Assembly: GCA_027487735.1 (NCBI GenBank)
Contig: JAIYDA010000014.1
Location: 1-49,446 of the forward strand
From: Planctomycetaceae bacterium
GTDB taxonomy: Bacteria; Planctomycetota; Phycisphaerae; Phycisphaerales; UBA1924
Length of the DNA stretch: 49,446 bases
Direction: 5' to 3'
Both the position numbers and the translations under genes were made by a program. Shown piece after piece: positions 41,129-49,056 of this stretch. The first letter of the stretch is position 1. The number at the start of each line of letters is the position of its first letter. The notes under the pieces were generated by a model, which saw nothing but the letters and a program-made list of their open reading frames with translations, was not told where the DNA came from and made no database searches.

Positions 41129-43117
41129 TCAGCGGCAGTTGCCCCCCGCGAGCAGCCGCAGATAGCCCACCAGGTCCTCATCCGAGGGAAACAGCCCGTC
41201 GTTGTTGATGTCGATGTCGTTGCACAGGCCAAGGCCCCAGCGCTCGCGCTCGCACTGGCCCCCCGCGAGCACCGCGAGAAGATCAAGAAGGTCCTCGTCC
41301 TCAGGGAAGAGCCCGTCGTTATCAAAGTCGATGCTGTCGCACACGGGCACAACGGGCAGCTGCATCGACACGATCGCCGATCGCACGCCGGGCTGCGACA
41401 GCGTGAAGATGCACTCGCCCGTGTCGGTCAGGTTGCCATCGTGCCCGGCAACGTTCACGCCGCCACTTGAAAACGCCGCAACGCTCGTTGCAAGGTCGGC
41501 GCCGGGGCCCAGCGCCACACGCGTGCCCTCGCGGTGCAGCAGTTGCACGCCCGCCTCGGGGTCGAAGGCGAGCAGTGCCGAGTTGTTGTCGTTCACGACG
41601 CCTAGGCCACGCAGCGGCACGATCACCAGCACTTGCCCCAGCACGTTCACCACCAACCCCCGGCTCTGCGAGTTGGAAAAGACGCCTCGCAGATCATCGA
41701 CGACCACCGACGCAGGCAACCCCGGCACCATCTGCCCCTCGCGGATCACCGCGCGGCTTCGCCACGACCCGTCGCTCGCGCGATAGCTGATGGTGATGGC
41801 GGTGTCGAAGCTGTTGTCGTTCACATTGCTCAAGAACACCCGCGACGCGATGTACCCAGCCTCGAACGACTGCGGAAAGTCGCCGCGAGCTTGCGTCGGT
41901 GCGTTCGAGATCGCGGGCGGCCCCGCCAGCACCGCCGACGTGATGGGCATCGGCAAGTTCTCGATGCTGCTGGCGAGGCCCAGCACGCGCGTCAGCCGCA
42001 CCGGGGTCTGCGGCGTTGGCGGCTGCCCCAGGGGCGCATCGTCGGTGAGCACATACACCGCGTCGGAAGGATCGCGCCCCACGAAGGCGATCTGCCCCGC
42101 GCGATTCACGCTCAGGCCCCGCCAGCCCAGCGCGCTCACCGCCGTGCCCGCAGGCACCGTGCCCGTGCCCGTGCGCAGCAAGATGTCGCTGCGGTCTTGC
42201 GCGGGGGTTGCGCCGCGCGTCCAGCGCGTGATGAGGTCGGCATTCGAGAGCGCCGGGTACGTCAGGCCCCGCCCGCACACCACGACCCTGCCCCACCCAT
42301 CGCGATAGTGCACGCCATCGCCAAGCCCATTGCTCGACCAGATCGTCTCCACCACAGGCTCGTTGGTGATCGACGAGAACTCCTGCGCTACCAGCCTGCT
42401 CCCAGCACGGTCGGCACCCTCAAACGCAAACAACGTCAGGTCGTTCGAGCTCGTGCCCGCAGGCGGCGCGACTTGCGCGAGCATGAGCCACCCGCGATTG
42501 CTCGAGCCATCGCCCATCCCCTGGCCATCGAGCGCAATCGCGCCCAGCGCGTGCCGCATCGTCGATCCCGCCGCCGGAAATGTGTCCAGCGGCGCAGGCA
42601 TCAGGCTGCCGCCACGAAGCTGCAGCGTGGGCTCCAGCCCGCTCGTGCGTGCCCGCGCCAGCGCATCGGTCGTGCCCACAGGCACATTCACGAGGCGCCC
42701 GCGAAACCGCACCGCAGCCGCCTCACCCTGCCCGGCATCCTCCAGCATCGCGAGGTTGCCGGGCGGATCGAGCAAGGGCTCGATGGTCGCCACAGTGCTC
42801 ACCGAGGGCATGGGCGTGAGCGACGCCACGACGATTGCCTTCTGCCGCGCGCCGCTCGTGTCGGCAGGATCAATCCGCACCAGCACCCGGCCCGCGAGCA
42901 AAGGCCCGCCCGATGAGGCCCGTCGCTGCCCCGACACCAGCGCCGCCCCCGCACTGTTGGTGTGCACGAGTTGCAGCAGGTCGCCGAAGAACTCACCGTT
43001 GGGCAGCTGGTCGTTCGCCGCGACCAGCGGCGTGAACGGCGCGACCTGCGCCGAGCAGGTGCCGCCCGCGCAAACCCCAAGCACCAACGCAACAGCGTGC
43101 CTTGCGAAGCGACCCAT
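41129..43117 (-). CDS. Secreted protein with two C-terminal GC-type dockerin-like repeats
   Basis: 662 aa. A signal peptide (HAVALVLGVCAGGTCSA-Q) is followed by a beta-rich body of repeated WD/kelch-like or PQQ-like strands (GLSVNRAGQIAFVGRD, GLVVNVLGQVLVIVPL, GVNVAGHDGNLTDTGECIFT). The C-terminus has two ~30-residue units, CDSIDFDNDGLFPEDEDLLD and CNDIDINNDGLFPSDEDLVG, each ending LAGGxC. These are calcium-binding, dockerin-like and typical of Phycisphaerales secreted proteins. The start at 43117 is supported by GGAGG ahead of it; the frame upstream to 43201 looks non-coding. The gene converges on the hydrolase gene with 53 bases between stops. Confidence 0.8.
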   Translation of the reverse strand: MGRFARHAVALVLGVCAGGTCSAQVAPFTPLVAANDQLPNGEFFGDLLQLVHTNSAGAALVSGQRRASSGGPLLAGRVLVRIDPADTSGARQKAIVVASLTPMPSVSTVATIEPLLDPPGNLAMLEDAGQGEAAAVRFRGRLVNVPVGTTDALARARTSGLEPTLQLRGGSLMPAPLDTFPAAGSTMRHALGAIALDGQGMGDGSSNRGWLMLAQVAPPAGTSSNDLTLFAFEGADRAGSRLVAQEFSSITNEPVVETIWSSNGLGDGVHYRDGWGRVVVCGRGLTYPALSNADLITRWTRGATPAQDRSDILLRTGTGTVPAGTAVSALGWRGLSVNRAGQIAFVGRDPSDAVYVLTDDAPLGQPPTPQTPVRLTRVLGLASSIENLPMPITSAVLAGPPAISNAPTQARGDFPQSFEAGYIASRVFLSNVNDNSFDTAITISYRASDGSWRSRAVIREGQMVPGLPASVVVDDLRGVFSNSQSRGLVVNVLGQVLVIVPLRGLGVVNDNNSALLAFDPEAGVQLLHREGTRVALGPGADLATSVAAFSSGGVNVAGHDGNLTDTGECIFTLSQPGVRSAIVSMQLPVVPVCDSIDFDNDGLFPEDEDLLDLLAVLAGGQCERERWGLGLCNDIDINNDGLFPSDEDLVGYLRLLAGGNCR

Positions 43118-43264
43118 GAGTGCACCCTCCGCCGACACTATACAGCACGGGGCACAATGCTGCAATACCCCCTTGCCAAACAAGGGCGACCAATCGCGCA
43201 AAGCAAGCCTGCCTGACCGGGTTGTTCGGGATGCGTGGGGATCGCGGGCCGAGAAAGTCGATGC

Positions 43265-43768
43265 TTACCGCCCCAAAAGCTCCGCCGCCGTGTCCAGCAG
43301 CTTCGCCAGCGGCACGGGCTTTTGCACATACGCATCCACGCCCAGACTCTGGGCATACGCCATGTGGCGCTTGCCCTCGTTCGCCGTCACCATGATCACC
43401 AGCGGGCTCTGCTCGGTCCCTTTGATCTTCTCGAGCACCAAAAAGCCCGAGCGCTTGGGCAGCATCATGTCGAGAATCACCAGGTCGGGCTCGTGCTGCT
43501 GGCAGAGCAGCACGGCCTCGTTGCCATCCTGCGCCAGCATCGTGCTCGCCCCCTCGCTCGCAAACGCCGCCTCGAAGCTTTGCAGCACGTCGCGATCATC
43601 GTCCACGATCAGCACGCGGACATCCTCCAACCTGCCCGCATCGTCCGCGTGCTGGTCGGCGTTCTGGTCTGCATCGTGGCTCGGTTGCTCGCCAGACCCC
43701 TGTCCGGCTCCCTCGCCCGCCGATTCGTGCTGGGCAACCGGCTGATGCAACTGCTGTGGCTGACGCAT
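43265..43768 (-). CDS. Response regulator receiver with His/Gln-rich N-terminal tail
   Basis: 167 aa. A ~48-residue hydrophilic tail (QPQQLHQPVAQHES and ADQNADQHADDAG) precedes a CheY-like receiver: VLIVDDDRDV, phospho-acceptor Asp in LVILDMMLPKRSG, Thr in VMVTANEG and Lys in VQKPVPL. No output domain. The ATG at 43768 is preceded by AAGGGGATG; the earlier in-frame ATG at 43900 is poorly supported. No histidine kinase is adjacent, so its partner is elsewhere or is the kinase at 29835. Confidence 0.83.
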   Translation of the reverse strand: MRQPQQLHQPVAQHESAGEGAGQGSGEQPSHDADQNADQHADDAGRLEDVRVLIVDDDRDVLQSFEAAFASEGASTMLAQDGNEAVLLCQQHEPDLVILDMMLPKRSGFLVLEKIKGTEQSPLVIMVTANEGKRHMAYAQSLGVDAYVQKPVPLAKLLDTAAELLGR

Positions 43769-43906
43769 GAGTTCATCCCCTTCTGTGGGCTTCCAGCAAT
43801 CACGACGCGTGCTCTCCGGTTCGCACGCCCACCCCGCGCGGTTGCCGCAAAGCCCCTGCCCGCAAAGCACGCATGCCAGCCATCCCCCCAGCGTCCGCAA
43901 AGCCTG

Positions 43907-45103
43907 CTACGTCGCGGCTTGCAGCGTGTTGCTCGCCAGCTCGCGCGTGTCGCGCTCGCTCTGCCGCACGAGCGCCCCCACCTCCTCCTCGCTCAGCCAG
44001 GGCAGGCTCCGCAGCTTCTCGCGAAGCTGGGGCGGAAAGGGCTTGCCCGTCCGCTCGTGGGCCGGGCGGCTGCGCCAAACCCGGTGCATCCAGAAGTACT
44101 GCTCCGGCGCCGCGCGGATCATCGTCTCCATCGCACGCCGATATCGCGCGCTGATGTAATACACCGGGTCGGGCTGGGTCGTCCAGTCGTCGGGACCAAA
44201 GACGTCGGTCACGTCGACGCTGTATCGCAGCCCGGGCCCATGCTCGCTCGCAAGATGCGGGCTGGATATCTCTGCCAGCACATCACCCCGCGCCAGCGAC
44301 GAGTCCCACGCGCCGTGCGAGGGCGTGCGCGCTTGCTGGCTCGCGCCCGCACTCGTCATGGGCAGCCGCCGCGCCACGCCGCACACGATCGTCGCCTGCT
44401 TCTGCATCGCCAGCAGCGCGACCATCTTGTACGTGCTCGTCAGCCTGCCAAAGAATGGCACAAACACGCCCCGGTCGCCGCCGCTCTGGTCTGCCACCAG
44501 CCCCACGGGCGTCCCCGGCTTGAGCGCCGCAGGAATGTCCCGCGCCGCCCCAAACTTGCTCACCAGCGTGAGGCCCTTGCTCTCGCGCGTCGTGCGCATC
44601 CAGCGGTCCAGCGGGCGCAGGTCGAGCGGTCGATACACCGCGTGCATCCCAAAGCCCAGCATGCTGATGGCATACCCGATCAGCTCCCAGTTGCCGATGT
44701 GCCCGCTGATGAGGATCACGGGCTTGTCGCTGCACAACGCTCGCACCGCTGGCGCGATGTTCCCAAACCGCAGATGCATGCTGCACCCATCACGCGTGAT
44801 GAGCCTGGGCACATACATGAACTCCACGCCCAGCTGGCACAGGTGCTCAAACGTGCCCGCAGCACACGCCCGCACCTCATCTTCGCTCCACGCCGGAAAC
44901 GCAAACCGCAGGTTGTCCTGCGCTCGCCTCAGGTGCTTTTTGTCCACCGCGCACACCAAGCGTGCAGCCTGCTGCGCCACCCGGCTGGCACAATCAAACC
45001 CCAGCAGATGCACGGGCGTCATCGCGCTGCGCAGGGCATACGCGAGGGGCTCGTGCGTCCAGGTTGGAAGTTTGGATTTTCGCGTCACGGCTTGTGTGTG
45101 CAC
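43907..45103 (-). CDS. Lysophospholipid/lipid A acyltransferase (LpxL/HtrB family)
   Basis: 398 aa. Family landmarks are DKKHLRRAQDNLRFAFP, the HX4E catalytic motif GHIGNWE (His135, Glu140), YRPLDLRPLDRWM, LVADQSGGDRGVFVPFFG, and EQYFWMHRVWRSRP. Such enzymes add secondary acyl chains to lipid A at the inner membrane. A GTG start at 45103 was used; an ATG at MTPVHLLGFD is an alternative. A hydrophobic N-terminal anchor is weak. Its presence suggests a lipopolysaccharide-type outer membrane, as expected for planctomycetes; no other lpx gene is nearby. An intergenic terminator of the upstream gene lies at 45223-45260. Confidence 0.87.
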   Translation of the reverse strand: MHTQAVTRKSKLPTWTHEPLAYALRSAMTPVHLLGFDCASRVAQQAARLVCAVDKKHLRRAQDNLRFAFPAWSEDEVRACAAGTFEHLCQLGVEFMYVPRLITRDGCSMHLRFGNIAPAVRALCSDKPVILISGHIGNWELIGYAISMLGFGMHAVYRPLDLRPLDRWMRTTRESKGLTLVSKFGAARDIPAALKPGTPVGLVADQSGGDRGVFVPFFGRLTSTYKMVALLAMQKQATIVCGVARRLPMTSAGASQQARTPSHGAWDSSLARGDVLAEISSPHLASEHGPGLRYSVDVTDVFGPDDWTTQPDPVYYISARYRRAMETMIRAAPEQYFWMHRVWRSRPAHERTGKPFPPQLREKLRSLPWLSEEEVGALVRQSERDTRELASNTLQAAT

Positions 45104-45222
45104 ACGCCGGGCTCGACATCAGCCCGTGCGAGGAAAGGTGCAACATCGGACAATAGGGTGCCGCCACCAGACAAAGCGCACGCCGCACGCTACACACGAA
45201 ACCACTCGCGACCCACTCGCAA

Positions 45223-45260
45223 CCCCAAAAACAAACAAGGGCGACTTCGTCAGTCGCCCT
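45223..45260 (-). terminator. Rho-independent terminator of the BRCT-like membrane protein gene
   Basis: 9-bp stem AGGGCGACT / AGTCGCCCT around a 5-base loop (45238-45260). Read on the minus strand it is followed by TGTTTGTTTTT. It lies ~95 bases past the stop at 45355. Confidence 0.8.
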
Positions 45261-45354
45261 CGCATCGTGCGTATTGCAAACCCGCACTCGCGTGACGTTC
45301 CGAGCCTCGCCCCGCACCATCACCACATCATTCCGCACCATCCCGACAACAACA

Positions 45355-46752
45355 TCAGGGCGTGCCCGCCCGCCGACGCATCGGAGCCGGAGGCTTGCCA
45401 ATGAGCGTGTACAGGCGGTTCTCGTTCAGCACTTCCACGCCCACGTTGCCCGCCTGCGTGAAGAGCGCGTCATACCGCTCAACATCGCGGAAGCGCCGCG
45501 TGAACTCCTGCACGACCTCGAAGGGCGCGTCGTTGCCCGGGCGGGGCGGCAGCACGGGGCGACTGCCCAGCACCACAAAGTCCGCATCGCCCTGCAGGTC
45601 CTCCGTCACTTCGCCGCCCCAGCTGCGGATCATCGACTCGATCTCGCCGCGCTCCGCCACCGTGGGCAAGCCGTCGCGATCGGTGTCAAAGTTGCCGAAG
45701 ACAACGAACTTGTACACCTTGTTGGGGTCATACGCGGCATTCGCGATGACATCGCCCCGCACCACGGGGTTGCCACGCAGCTCACGCGTCACGCGGGCAA
45801 CGCTCGTCAGGTCGCCCACGCTGATGACTTCCAGCGTCGCCTTGCCCGCAGGGATGTTCCCCTCGGCATCGGGCTTCATCGCCGCCGGGCTGCCATACAC
45901 CGAGAAGGTCATGCCCAGCACCATCTTCTGCTGCCGCCCAAGGTTGATCGTCACGCTGCCATCGGCCTCGTTCAGCCCGATGACCGTGCCATCCACCAGC
46001 GCGCTCTCCGCATCGCCCCGGAAGGCGGTCTTGCTGCGCTCGCCACGCAGCTTCGCGAGGTTGGCCTCCAGCACCAGCTTCTCTTCCGTCAGCTTGTTGA
46101 TCTGATCCTGCAAGCGCTTGGTCGACTCATCCGAAGCCGTCCGCACGCCCTCGTTCTGGGCCGACATCGCGGCGCGATACTCCTCGATCGCCTTGCGATA
46201 CGCCTCGTTGTCGCTGCTCATCGTCCCGATCTGCTCGTTCAGCTGCTTCAGCGTCGCCGCGTGCTGGCTCGTGATGGTCGTGATGCGGTTGCTCTCGTTC
46301 TTCAGGTCCTCCAGCGCTTGCGTGCGGGCAGCCTCCGCGGTCGCGAGCTGCTGCGTCAGGCCCTGCAGCTGCGTGTCGCGCGAGCTGAGCATCGCCAGCA
46401 GCGACCCCTCGCTCCCCTCCACGCCCTTGAGCTTCGCCTCGATGCTCGCCAGCGTGTCGCGCTTGTCGCCGCTGATGCGCTGCACCAGCCCGTCGCGCTG
46501 CGCCACGAGATAGCCCACCAGCGTGCGCTGCTCGCTCTTGGTTGCCTCGGCAATCAGCGTCCGCACGTCGTCGCGCTTGCGCTCCTCCCCCACGATCTCG
46601 CTCTGGCTCGAAGTCGCGTTCGCAACCTCGCGCTTCAGATCGCTGTTCTTGCCCAGCGTGACGGCAAACCCGACAAAGAACCCAAGGGTGAGGAGCGTCA
46701 AAATCACGATCGTGACGATGATGCCCGTGGATGCGCTGGTACGACCTGCCAT
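45355..46752 (-). CDS. Membrane-anchored coiled-coil protein with BRCT-like C-terminal domain
   Basis: 465 aa. One membrane segment (IIVTIVILTLLTLGFFVGFA, ~11-30) is followed by a long coiled coil (~35-235) and a beta-rich middle (~245-330: GTVIGLNEADGSVTINLG, GDLTSVARVTRELRGNPVV). The C-terminal ~110 residues (YKFVVFGNFDTDRDG, RGEIESMIRSWGGEV, ADFVVLGSRP, GVEVLNENRLYTLIG) follow the BRCT pattern of strand, 'GG' helix junction, strand and terminal helix. This is a by-eye fold call. GAGGAG lies eight bases before the ATG. Three 13-bp repeats lie upstream and a strong terminator downstream, so it is a single-gene transcript. Function unknown; topology predicts the bulk outside the cytoplasm if the anchor is N-in. 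Confidence 0.7.
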   Translation of the reverse strand: MAGRTSASTGIIVTIVILTLLTLGFFVGFAVTLGKNSDLKREVANATSSQSEIVGEERKRDDVRTLIAEATKSEQRTLVGYLVAQRDGLVQRISGDKRDTLASIEAKLKGVEGSEGSLLAMLSSRDTQLQGLTQQLATAEAARTQALEDLKNESNRITTITSQHAATLKQLNEQIGTMSSDNEAYRKAIEEYRAAMSAQNEGVRTASDESTKRLQDQINKLTEEKLVLEANLAKLRGERSKTAFRGDAESALVDGTVIGLNEADGSVTINLGRQQKMVLGMTFSVYGSPAAMKPDAEGNIPAGKATLEVISVGDLTSVARVTRELRGNPVVRGDVIANAAYDPNKVYKFVVFGNFDTDRDGLPTVAERGEIESMIRSWGGEVTEDLQGDADFVVLGSRPVLPPRPGNDAPFEVVQEFTRRFRDVERYDALFTQAGNVGVEVLNENRLYTLIGKPPAPMRRRAGTP

Positions 46753-47054
46753 GCGAAAAACTCCTCAGCGTTGCACGACGCATGCCCGTTTGCTTTCGGA
46801 CACGCCTCGCGAGAAACACGCCTGCCGGGCCCGTAGGCGACCAAACAGCAGAAACTCACAGTCGACGGAAACAGACAGTGGGAACCGACAGTGTGGGGAG
46901 GCAAACCGCCAGAATCAAGCCCAGCCGCCAGCAAGACCTGCGCTCACTCGCGACCCAGTGTTCCTGACAAAGCCCAAACACCACACTCCAAGCCTGCACT
47001 ATCCGCAGAAGCACCACCCCCGGTTGCGAAGCCGCCACGCGGATTCTGCACGCA
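46753..47054. promoter_or_regulatory. Intergenic region with three 13-bp direct repeats
   Basis: 302 bases between the start of the BRCT-like gene and the stop of the amidohydrolase gene. Three plus-strand copies of RGRAACNNACAGT lie at 46850-46862, 46867-46879 and 46880-46892, i.e. 98-140 bases upstream of the BRCT-like start. They could be binding sites for a regulator. Nothing gene-like was found in the region. Confidence 0.5.
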
Positions 47055-48302
47055 TCACCCCCGCAGCGCTACCTCACAAAACGCCCGCACGCCCGTCTCG
47101 ATCGCATCGTCATTAAAGTCAAAGTCGGGCTGGTGCAGCGTCGGAAAGGTCGCTCGTCCCTTCGGACGAAGCCCAAGCATGAAAAAACATGCGGGCACGT
47201 GATGCCCGTAGTAGCTGAAGTCCTCGCCGCCCATCGTGGGCGTCTCCACTTCCTCCACTTGGGCGGGGCCCAGGGCCTCGCGCGCAAGCCGCACGAAGGT
47301 CGCCGTCGCCTCCGGGTGGTTGTGCGTCACCGGATAGCCCGGCATCCACTTGATCGTCGCCTCGCACCCCATCGCCTTCGCGGTTTGCTCCACGATCGCG
47401 AAGAACCGCTGCTTTGCCAACGCCCGCGTGCTGTCCTTCAGCGTGCGCACCGTGCCAATGAACTCGATGGACTCAGGAATGATGTTGTCCGCCGTCCCGC
47501 CGTGGATAGCCCCCACCGTCACGACAATGCTGTCGAGCGGGCCCACGTTTCGGCTCGCGATCGTCTGGAGCGCAGTAATGATCTGCGCACTCGCCACGAT
47601 CGGGTCGTTGCCATAGTGCGGATACGCCCCGTGGCTCTGCACACCCTTGATCGTGACATGAAAATCATCGGTCGCCGCCAGCAGTGGGCCCGCCTTCGTC
47701 GCCACCCGCCCGACCTCGATGGTGGGCCAGCCGTGCAGCCCAAACATCGCGCGCACCGGCACGCCAAGGCCCCCCTTGCCATCCCCCGCAAGCGCCCCTT
47801 CCTTGCACATCACATCCGCCCCGCCCCCGCCCTCTTCCGCAGGCTGAAACACGAACGTCACGGCGTTTGGCCTGCTCAGCTTGCTGAGCACGGCGGCTGC
47901 GCCCAGCAGCATCGTCATGTGCCCATCGTGACCGCAGGCATGCATGCACCCCGGGTGCGTGCTGGCATAGGGCACGCCCGTGCGCTCGTCGATGGGCAGC
48001 GCGTCCATGTCGGCACGCAGCCCGATCGCGCCGGCCTTGCCAGCGGTGTTCGCGTGGGGCGTCGTGGCGGGCAGGTGGGCCACGATGCCCGTGCCCTTGC
48101 CCATGCCCGCCTTGTGGGCGATGCCCAGCCGCGAGAGCTCGCGCTGCAGCGCCTTGCTGGTCTTGTGCTCGCCATACGCGATCTCGGGGATGGTGTGCAG
48201 CTCGCGTCGCAAGGCCACGAGCATGGGCAGCTCGCGTGCGATGCACTGCGAAAGATCGGCTTGCGGAGGCACTTGGACCTCAATCGGGCGATGCGTCGTC
48301 AT
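47055..48302 (-). CDS. M20D family metal-dependent amidohydrolase
   Basis: 415 aa, cytoplasmic. Landmarks are LRRELHTIPEIAYGEHKTS, GLRADMDALPIDE, the metal motif MHACGHDGHMT, FVFQPAEEGGGGA, FHVTIKGVQSHGAYPHYGND, and GGEDFSYY near the C-terminus. The subgroup includes hippurate, indole-acetyl-amino acid and N-acetyl-diaminopimelate hydrolases; substrate cannot be told apart here. The ATG at 48302 fits the family's start. Frames extending to 48830 are antisense to the next gene and were ignored. Divergent from the H1-like fusion gene with 94 bases between. Confidence 0.9.
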   Translation of the reverse strand: MTTHRPIEVQVPPQADLSQCIARELPMLVALRRELHTIPEIAYGEHKTSKALQRELSRLGIAHKAGMGKGTGIVAHLPATTPHANTAGKAGAIGLRADMDALPIDERTGVPYASTHPGCMHACGHDGHMTMLLGAAAVLSKLSRPNAVTFVFQPAEEGGGGADVMCKEGALAGDGKGGLGVPVRAMFGLHGWPTIEVGRVATKAGPLLAATDDFHVTIKGVQSHGAYPHYGNDPIVASAQIITALQTIASRNVGPLDSIVVTVGAIHGGTADNIIPESIEFIGTVRTLKDSTRALAKQRFFAIVEQTAKAMGCEATIKWMPGYPVTHNHPEATATFVRLAREALGPAQVEEVETPTMGGEDFSYYGHHVPACFFMLGLRPKGRATFPTLHQPDFDFNDDAIETGVRAFCEVALRG

Positions 48303-48315
48303 GGTCACGGGGCGA

Positions 48316-48342
48316 GTATAGAAGCCCCGGGGGGCTCTACAC
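48316..48342. promoter_or_regulatory. Imperfect palindrome between divergent genes
   Basis: Arms GTATAGAAGCCCC (48316-48328) and GGGGCTCTACAC (48331-48342) are inverted copies with one extra base and one mismatch. The site lies between the divergent amidohydrolase and H1-like fusion starts, a place where one operator could control both. No known regulator motif was recognised. Confidence 0.4.
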
Positions 48343-48396
48343 TGCGCCCGCAACACCGCCCACGCACCATCCCAAACCTCCCCAGGATTCCCGACC

Positions 48397-48996
48397 ATGG
48401 CCAAGAAGAGCACCGCGAAGAAGACCGCCAAAAAAGCCCCCGCGAAGAAGGCCCCGGCCAAAAAGCCGGTTGTGAAGCCAGCGAAAAAAGCCGCGAAACC
48501 GCTCGCGAAGAAGCCCGCGCCAACGAAGCGCCCCGCAAGCAAGCCCGTACCAACCAAGCCCGCCCAAACCAAGCCCGCCAAGGCCGCGAGCAGCGCCGCA
48601 CCCCAAGGCACTAGCATCGTCTCCACCGGCACAGGCCCAAGCCCCCTCGAGCTGGGCAGGCAGTTTGTCGCCCTCTTCAACCAAGGCCTTGCCGAGAAGA
48701 TCGAGCGCGAGATGTACAGCGACAACATCGTCAGCGTCGAAGGCCACGGCGTGGGCATGGCCTGGCACGGCAAGAAGATGGTCGAGGCCAAAGCCAAAGA
48801 GTGGATGGCCGACAACATCATCCACGGCATGCGCGCCGAGGGGCCCTACGCCGGCAGCAGCGGCTTTGCCATCAAGCTCGAGATGGACGTCGAAACCCGC
48901 AGCAAAAACACCCGCAGCGTGCACAAGGAAGTGGGTGTCTACACCGTGCAGAACGGCAAAATCGTGCGCGAAGAGTTCATGTACGGCATGGAGTAG
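48397..48996 (+). CDS. Histone-H1-like tail fused to an NTF2/SnoaL-like domain
   Basis: 199 aa. Residues 1-68 are Lys/Ala/Pro repeats (MAKKSTAKKTAKKAPAKKAP…KPAKKAAKP), as in bacterial H1-like DNA-binding proteins. Residues ~80-199 are a compact cone-shaped-fold candidate: LELGRQFVALFNQGLAEKIE, YSDNIVSVEGHG, KKMVEAKAKEWMADN, SVHKEVGVYTVQNGKIVREE, FMYG. The order and spacing match the SnoaL/NTF2-like fold, whose members bind or isomerise small ligands or act as scaffolds. AGGA (48384-48387) precedes the ATG by nine bases. The pairing with a nucleoid-type tail is uncommon; function unknown. Confidence 0.72.
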   Translation: MAKKSTAKKTAKKAPAKKAPAKKPVVKPAKKAAKPLAKKPAPTKRPASKPVPTKPAQTKPAKAASSAAPQGTSIVSTGTGPSPLELGRQFVALFNQGLAEKIEREMYSDNIVSVEGHGVGMAWHGKKMVEAKAKEWMADNIIHGMRAEGPYAGSSGFAIKLEMDVETRSKNTRSVHKEVGVYTVQNGKIVREEFMYGME

Positions 48997-49056
48997 CCGG
49001 GCATCAACTCACAGGCAATCCACAGGGAATTCGCTGCGGGTTGTCTACGCTGGTGC

